Origin: an uncultured Pseudomonadota bacterium
GTDB lineage: Bacteria; Pseudomonadota; Gammaproteobacteria; Xanthomonadales; Wenzhouxiangellaceae
DNA: 64,000 nucleotides
Assembly (NCBI GenBank): GCA_937138395.1
Contig: CAKZPB010000136.1
Coordinates: 30,824-94,823 of the forward strand
Direction of reading: 5' to 3'
Both the position numbers and the translations under genes were made by a program. Of the stretch, positions 59,071 to 64,000 are shown piece by piece. The stretch's first letter is position 1; the number at the start of each line of letters is the position of its first letter. The notes under the pieces are model-generated. The model was not told the origin of the DNA and made no database searches. It was given only the letters and a program-made list of their open reading frames with translations.

Positions 59071-59921
59071 ATTCAATCGCCACGCACGGCCATACCCTTC
59101 CTCCGGTCCTGGTTCTTGGCGCCACGGGTCAGGTCGGGCAGGCCCTGATTCCTTTGCTCATTGAAGGTGGTCATGCCGTACTGGCGGTTTCCCGCCAAGT
59201 CCCTGTGGAGCATCGCGCCAACGTAATCTGGATTCAGCAAGACTTGTCGAGTGAACCAATCCGCAGTCAGACCCAAACATTGCTGAGCGTGGGACCGTTG
59301 TCGCTGGCACTGCGACAGGTCCGGGCTACACCGGCAGTACGGAGAGTCATTGCGCTCAGTTCAGCCAGTGTGCTGTTCAAGCACAATTCGAAGGATCGCA
59401 ACGAACGCGCCATGATTCAAACGCTGCTGGATAGCGAGCAGCAACTCGAACGACTGGCCGAGCAACGCGGCATCGATCTGACCCTGCTGCGCCCGACGCT
59501 GATCTATGGCGGTGACGACGCCAATATTTCAGTCATTCGCAAGCTGGTAAAAACCCGGCGCTGGCTGCCCTGTGCAGGGAATGGTTTACGTCAACCCGCA
59601 CATGTCGAGGACCTTGCAGACCTGATCGTTTGCCTGATACCAAGGACCGGCTTCGGCCAGGAATGCTTCGAGCTGGGTGGCGGTGAAGCCCTCGGCTACC
59701 GTGACATGATCCAGCGCATCGCGCAAAGTGAACAACAATCCGTGCGCCTGCTGCGACTGCCGCCCTGGTTGATAACACCGGGCTTGCGACTGGCCCACAT
59801 GAGCGGGCGTTTTCAATCCATCAGGCCGGCCATGATCGCGCGCCAGCGAGAGGATCTGGACGTCGACGACACACTGGCTCGACAGCAGCTGAACTGGCAA
59901 CCCCGGCCATTCGAGCCCTGA
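59067..59921 (+). CDS. NAD-dependent epimerase/dehydratase-like protein
   Basis: The 284-residue Rossmann protein begins VLVLGATGQVGQALIPLLIEGG; the GxxGxxG motif is clear. The region after it (ALSSASVLFKHNSKDRNERAMIQTLLDSEQQLERLAEQRGIDLTLLRPTLIYGG) fits extended/atypical SDR enzymes. The classical YxxxK is not visible, so it may be an atypical SDR without dehydrogenase activity. The start is the ATG overlapping the stop of the glycosyltransferase; the longer track ORF reads through that gene. Confidence 0.82.
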   Translation: MNSIATHGHTLPPVLVLGATGQVGQALIPLLIEGGHAVLAVSRQVPVEHRANVIWIQQDLSSEPIRSQTQTLLSVGPLSLALRQVRATPAVRRVIALSSASVLFKHNSKDRNERAMIQTLLDSEQQLERLAEQRGIDLTLLRPTLIYGGDDANISVIRKLVKTRRWLPCAGNGLRQPAHVEDLADLIVCLIPRTGFGQECFELGGGEALGYRDMIQRIAQSEQQSVRLLRLPPWLITPGLRLAHMSGRFQSIRPAMIARQREDLDVDDTLARQQLNWQPRPFEP

Positions 59922-60191
59922 ACAACGCGGCGGATCAGCCGTCCAGTATTTTGTATCGCACGCGCCTGGGTCCGGCCTGGTCGCCCTGGCTTACTACCTT
60001 CCCTTCCCTGATCCACAGAAAGCCCTAACCACCTGTCTAGAAAGCTGGACTGCCCGTGAAACGCGCATGGATAGATGTGCGGAAACACAGACATCCCCTG
60101 TGACCATTTTCCATAAGTACTTGTTTATCAGAGGTTTTTTATCTGGCACGTCGATTGCAATTGGGGACTATCACATACTGAGGGCAAACCA

Positions 60192-60461
60192 ATGAACCAT
60201 TCACTCAAACCATGCCGAAGATGCTGGCTCATCATTTTCTTATTGATTTTGCTGCCGACTATCGGGACTGCGCAGACCCTGTTGATGGATCGCGCCGGCC
60301 TTTCATCGATTTTTCCTGAAGACATTGATGACAAGCGCTATGGAGTGTCACCGCTCAGCGCCTCGAATAATCCTTACCGGGAATCACAGGTTGTCCAGTC
60401 AGGCATCAACCCTCCCGCTGACATTGAACGGTTCAACACTCCATGGAGCCAAATCCGATGA
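60192..60461 (+). CDS. Small secreted protein, unknown
   Basis: The 89-residue protein has a signal peptide (CWLIIFLLILLPTIGTAQ) and a short mature part with an acidic, Pro/Asn-rich sequence (FPEDIDDKRYGVSPLSASNNPYRESQVVQSG). I recognise no domain. GAGGGC stands before the ATG. The stop overlaps the start of the next gene (ATGA), so it appears to be translated with the large beta-helix protein and may be its partner or leader gene. Confidence 0.65.
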   Translation: MNHSLKPCRRCWLIIFLLILLPTIGTAQTLLMDRAGLSSIFPEDIDDKRYGVSPLSASNNPYRESQVVQSGINPPADIERFNTPWSQIR

Positions 60462-63319
60462 CATTTCCGAAGCTTGAACTGAACCAAACGGTCCTGGCTT
60501 GCATGCTGACTGGCGGCGTATTCCTCATGGCATGGTCTTCGGTGTGCGAGGCAGGCAACCCCATCACAGTCAACACCAATTCCGGCGCCCCTTTCGTGCC
60601 CGGCAATAACGATGGACTGTGCTCACTGGCTGAAGCCATCAATAATGCGAACGAAGCTGGCAGTACCGCAATCACTACATTTTCACCCGACTGCCCGATT
60701 CCAGGAGCAACGCCCCCATTATTGACCCCGATCGACATCTTCATTCAAAGTGGCATCGGCGATATCAATCTGGACGGATTGCTAACGATTAATTCTCCAG
60801 CGAGGCTGATCGGCCCATCACCTTCCGACAAAGCCAGAATAACAACCAGCTCCACTGAAGGAATATTAGTAATAGATCAGACCAATATCGCGCAACTCAA
60901 CGCCGATATCTGGGAGCTGAGAAACCTTGAATTCTTTGGGTCACATAAAGAAGGTAACGATCCCGGTAATTTCACCTGTCCGGTTCGCGGTGGTGCAGTA
61001 TGCGCTAGGCTTGGCAAAACAAATGCGCTACTGTCAATCATCGACAGCGAGTTCAAGGACAACAGCGTCACCCCGGATGCAGGCGGCAGTTCCTATGGCG
61101 GCGGCTTGGCTGTTTACGGCAGACCTGACATTTCTGGAGAGCGCCTGATTATCGAAAACAGCCACTTCGAGGGGAACAGTGGCGTGGATTTTGGTGGCGC
61201 GGCAGACATTAAATGGCTCGGTGTCAACATTCAAGATTCGCATTTCGAAAACAACGACGCGCAAAGAGGAGGCGGAATTAACGCTGGCGACAACGCGTCA
61301 TTTAGCATTAACCGGTCTACGTTTTTTGGAAACAATGCAACGTCAGGCTTTGGCGGTGCGCTGGCATTGGAAGATTTCACCACTGCGGTCATCACCAACT
61401 CTATTTTCGAGTTGAACAGCGGCATCAACTTCAGCGGTACAAGCGACTTCCAGGGTCATGCACTCCGTGTTGCCGGCACGTCTTCGGAATCCAATAACCT
61501 TTTGTTGCTTAATTCCGAGTTCAAAGCCAACCAGACTGGCGCTCTTCGCTTGTTGAATGGTGTGCAAGCGACGATCGCCTCTACGACCATGCATGACAAC
61601 CGCGTGCGCGCCAGTGCTGGAGGCATTGTCTCTGTAAACGACTCAGTATTGGACATGTTCAACTCAAGTATCGTCGACAATGTTGGCCTTGAAGACGCTC
61701 CAGCGCTTCCAGTTGCGGGAATCCAAGTCCAGAGCGGCACGCTGAATCTGGAGCATGTAACGATCAGTCAAAACCAGGGCGCTGGATCAAATTCGGTGGG
61801 TGGTCTTCACCTGATCGACAACTCGACTGCAGATCTGAGCGCAACCCTGATTGCTGACAACTTCGCGCTGACCAACGGGAACGTGCTTGTAGAAGCAGGC
61901 TCGGTGCTCAACGTTCACTCGTCGCAGTTTGGTGACAGCGCAGCAGAGATCAACGGTAGCAATACGGCAAATGTATTCAACAATATCAGCGGTCTGGATT
62001 CTGTGCAGGATATGGGTTGCACGGTACTGGCTGGAGCTACCGCAAACCTTCGCTGCGTACCACTGGCACCGCTGACTGCCAGCGCAGTGGCAGTTGATCG
62101 CTCGGACCCGTCGACAACACTGACCAGCGATCAGCGGGGTTCATTGTTCACGCGGGCAACGGGAGGCGGAAATCTTCCCGATATCGGCGCGCATGAGCTG
62201 CAGCCGCCAATTATTTCTATCGAACCGAACACGATCACCGCTCGCAATGAGGGCAACAGCGGCACAACACCGTTTCCGTTTACGCTGCTGAGAAATGGCG
62301 ATACGCGAAACATTTCCTTTGCCAATTGGAACGTGTTAGGCGAAGGGCCAACGCCCGCGAACATAGCGGATTTCAGCAGCACCAGCGGCAGCGCGTTTTT
62401 TGATGTTGGTGCAAATTCGACCGACGTCACCATCAATGTCATCGGTGATACCGCGTCTGAGCCCGACGAAGGCTTCCGGCTCGCGCTGGCCGGATTGACC
62501 AATGGTCAGCCCGGCGCAGTCTTTGCCAAATCAGCGACGATCCTGAACGACGATGCACTGCTACCTGTAGCCATTGTTTCAATTGAGCCCATCCTGATTG
62601 ACCTCGTGGAGGGAAATTTCATCATCGGCTCGGTGCAGACGCTACGCGTGACGCGTAGCCAATTACTTGGTGGACTCTGCAGTTTTCAAGCCGAACTCGC
62701 TGCCTCCGGCGGAAACGGGGTCAACAGCGATGACTTTCTGAACTGGAACCTGGGCACGCAGACCTTCGTGATGCAGCCCGGTGATGAGTTCATCGATATT
62801 GAACTTCAAGTGACAGGCGATGGGCTGTTCGAAGGGGATGAAGGCTATCGAATGGGGTTGATCAATCCATCCGGTTGTGTCGTCAACAACAATGCATCTG
62901 CAGTTGAAGGTGTGATCATCGATGACGAAAGCCAGATGAGTATCGATGCGATTACGATTGCAGGACCCGAGGGCAATAGCGGCAGCACTGCGTTCACCTT
63001 TGAAATCAGTCGCACGGGCTTTATTCAGGCACCTGCAAGCGTCAACTGGGCCGTGGTTGGCAGTGGTAGCAATCCAGCAACTGCCGACGATTTTGTCGGC
63101 GGCGTGCTGCCCTCCGGCGGAGTCGGCTTCCCACCCGGCGTGATCAGCATTCAAATTACGATCCAGGTCGCAGGCGATATTGAAGGTGAGTTCGATGAAC
63201 AGTTCACTGTCCAACTGAGTTCACCTACAGGCGGGGAAATTCTGAATGGCACAGCGAACTCGACAATCATCAATGACGACGCAAGCGACCTGTTGTTTGC
63301 GGATAGCTTCGAACAATAA
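60458..63319 (+). CDS. Large secreted beta-helix protein with Calx-beta repeats and C-terminal FADxFE tail
   Basis: The 953-residue protein has a signal peptide (VLACMLTGGVFLMAWSSVCEA), a CSLREA-like element (NNDGLCSLAEAINNANEAG), a right-handed parallel beta-helix region (about residues 100-570, with repeats of the type NSHFEGNSGVDFGGAADI, DSHFENNDAQRGGGINAG, NSIFELNSGINFSG) and three Calx-beta-like modules (about 580-950; each with a GNSG/EGNF and DEGF/DEGY/DEQF motif). The last residues are DLLFADSFEQ. The start at MTFPKLELN overlaps the previous stop; five upstream residues in the track are optional. It is presumably exported to the cell surface, but how it is anchored is not known. The base composition looks less GC-rich than its neighbours. 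Confidence 0.85.
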   Translation: MTFPKLELNQTVLACMLTGGVFLMAWSSVCEAGNPITVNTNSGAPFVPGNNDGLCSLAEAINNANEAGSTAITTFSPDCPIPGATPPLLTPIDIFIQSGIGDINLDGLLTINSPARLIGPSPSDKARITTSSTEGILVIDQTNIAQLNADIWELRNLEFFGSHKEGNDPGNFTCPVRGGAVCARLGKTNALLSIIDSEFKDNSVTPDAGGSSYGGGLAVYGRPDISGERLIIENSHFEGNSGVDFGGAADIKWLGVNIQDSHFENNDAQRGGGINAGDNASFSINRSTFFGNNATSGFGGALALEDFTTAVITNSIFELNSGINFSGTSDFQGHALRVAGTSSESNNLLLLNSEFKANQTGALRLLNGVQATIASTTMHDNRVRASAGGIVSVNDSVLDMFNSSIVDNVGLEDAPALPVAGIQVQSGTLNLEHVTISQNQGAGSNSVGGLHLIDNSTADLSATLIADNFALTNGNVLVEAGSVLNVHSSQFGDSAAEINGSNTANVFNNISGLDSVQDMGCTVLAGATANLRCVPLAPLTASAVAVDRSDPSTTLTSDQRGSLFTRATGGGNLPDIGAHELQPPIISIEPNTITARNEGNSGTTPFPFTLLRNGDTRNISFANWNVLGEGPTPANIADFSSTSGSAFFDVGANSTDVTINVIGDTASEPDEGFRLALAGLTNGQPGAVFAKSATILNDDALLPVAIVSIEPILIDLVEGNFIIGSVQTLRVTRSQLLGGLCSFQAELAASGGNGVNSDDFLNWNLGTQTFVMQPGDEFIDIELQVTGDGLFEGDEGYRMGLINPSGCVVNNNASAVEGVIIDDESQMSIDAITIAGPEGNSGSTAFTFEISRTGFIQAPASVNWAVVGSGSNPATADDFVGGVLPSGGVGFPPGVISIQITIQVAGDIEGEFDEQFTVQLSSPTGGEILNGTANSTIINDDASDLLFADSFEQ

Positions 63320-63331
63320 CGTCTGTTTACA

Positions 63332-64000
63332 TCAATCGCAATAGCTTGACAGTAGGTGAAAAGCCGCCCGATACAGGGCGGTTTTTTTCATCTCGTTTGC
63401 CGGATCGATTTGGTCCCAAGCGTGTTTCGCGGCGATGCAATCCGTTTGATAAATACGTTGCTGGATCTGCAAAAGCGCGATCGAATCAGCATTGGCTCCG
63501 CCTGCGCTTAACTGCTCAATGCCGAGCTCGACTTCTTCAGTCGATCGGTCGGCAAGCGCCATCTGCGTTTGCAGCTCGAGCATCCGCAAATGTCGAGCAT
63601 GTCCTTCAGGATAGGTTTCGTTGATCACGGCACGGGCTTCATCCAATGTGGTCTGCGCTTGAGCCAGGTTGCCAGCCAGAAACTGATTGGCAGCAGACTC
63701 CAATGCAATTCGAACGTGAAAACCAGGCTCGTCGGCCAGTAATTCAAGGGCCCGATCAAAGTGGGCCTGAGCGTCCTCAAGATTGCCCATACGCTGCAGG
63801 GTTTGTGCCTGAAATCCTGTGATCAGACCAACCCAGGGGTGATCTTTGCCATAGTGAAGTCGAGTCAATCGCAATGCATCCGCGTGAGCTTCCATGGCTT
63901 CGCTCAGAAACCCCTGTTCAGAACGGCGGTTGGCCAGATTGCTCCAGCTGGTCGCCAGTCGAGGGTCATCCGGGCCAAGCAGTTGAACAAAATCAGTGGT
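63332..64000 (-). CDS. TPR protein, C-terminal part (runs off the window)
   Basis: The reading frame is open from its stop at 63332 to the right edge; the track's Met at 63895 is internal. The upstream residues that I translated (LGPDDPRLATSWSNLANRRSEQGFLSEAMEAHADALRLTRLHYGKDHPWVG) are typical tetratricopeptide sequence of the kind fused to Ser/Thr kinases, like the protein at 12.1 kb. It may therefore be the end of a second membrane kinase, but the kinase domain, if any, is outside the window. The last helices end HLLSSYCD. Confidence 0.75.
   Translation of the reverse strand, partial: TTDFVQLLGPDDPRLATSWSNLANRRSEQGFLSEAMEAHADALRLTRLHYGKDHPWVGLITGFQAQTLQRMGNLEDAQAHFDRALELLADEPGFHVRIALESAANQFLAGNLAQAQTTLDEARAVINETYPEGHARHLRMLELQTQMALADRSTEEVELGIEQLSAGGANADSIALLQIQQRIYQTDCIAAKHAWDQIDPANEMKKTALYRAAFHLLSSYCD
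63361..63388. terminator. Terminator between convergent genes
   Basis: CCGCCC and GGGCGG, extended by A/T pairs, form a stem followed by seven T on the plus strand. It can end transcription of the beta-helix gene. It lies within the last codons of the minus-strand TPR gene. Confidence 0.75.

Overview
The window is one contiguous stretch of a moderately GC-rich gammaproteobacterial chromosome, packed almost entirely with core genes. Three things point to a gammaproteobacterium: an intact mraZ-to-lpxC division and cell-wall (dcw) cluster with rnpB just upstream of it, the yrbG-kdsD-kdsC-lptC-lptA-lptB order beside divergent ibaG-murA, and the purM/purN-DUF2066-hda neighbourhood. The Ser/Thr kinases fused to TPR arrays, and a secreted beta-helix/Calx-beta protein ending in LLFADSFEQ, remind me of the Lysobacterales/Wenzhouxiangella side of the class. 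That placement is inferred from gene style, not from any database search.

Layout. 0.1-8.5 kb (minus strand): a small membrane protein, a thioesterase and uvrA; then a PmtA-like methyltransferase; then a likely operon SPFH protein - RHH regulator - alpha/beta hydrolase - PH-domain membrane protein. 8.6-21.8 kb (mostly plus): rplU-rpmA-obgE, a DUF4139 protein, a membrane Ser/Thr kinase with TPRs, rpsT (minus), murJ, ribF, lspA, a ThiO-like oxidase, pilC and pilD. 22-42 kb (minus): secA, then DUF721 (plus), lpxC and the complete dcw cluster (ftsZ, ftsA, ftsQ, ddl, murC, murG, ftsW, mraY, murF, murE, ftsI, ftsL, rsmH, mraZ), with a very clear sigma70 promoter and three MraZ boxes. Nearly every dcw junction overlaps by 1-8 bp. 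RNase P RNA lies beyond it on the same strand.

42.8-51 kb: a large unrecognised lipoprotein, hda and a CDP-alcohol phosphatidyltransferase with DUF2066 (minus), and purM-purN-DUF3108-M48 metalloprotease (plus). 51-60 kb: murA-ibaG (minus) and, divergently, yrbG-kdsD-kdsC-lptCAB, continuing without a break into a methyltransferase, a family 2 glycosyltransferase and an NAD-dependent epimerase-like protein. 60-64 kb: a two-gene secreted module, then the C-terminal part of another TPR protein running off the right edge.

Functionally the window is dominated by envelope construction: peptidoglycan precursors and flippases (murA-G, mraY, murJ, ddl), the divisome (ftsZ/A/Q/L/I/W), LPS assembly (lpxC, kdsC/D, lptA/B/C), lipoprotein processing (lspA) and Sec export. 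I found no CRISPR array, prophage, insertion sequence, tRNA or rRNA. Nothing here can be declared a new defence or biosynthetic system from sequence alone. The best candidates for undescribed biology are the secreted pair at 60.2-63.3 kb, the SPFH-RHH operon with repeats in its promoter, the non-RD kinase, the surface-glycan genes coupled to the lpt operon, and the large orphan lipoprotein.
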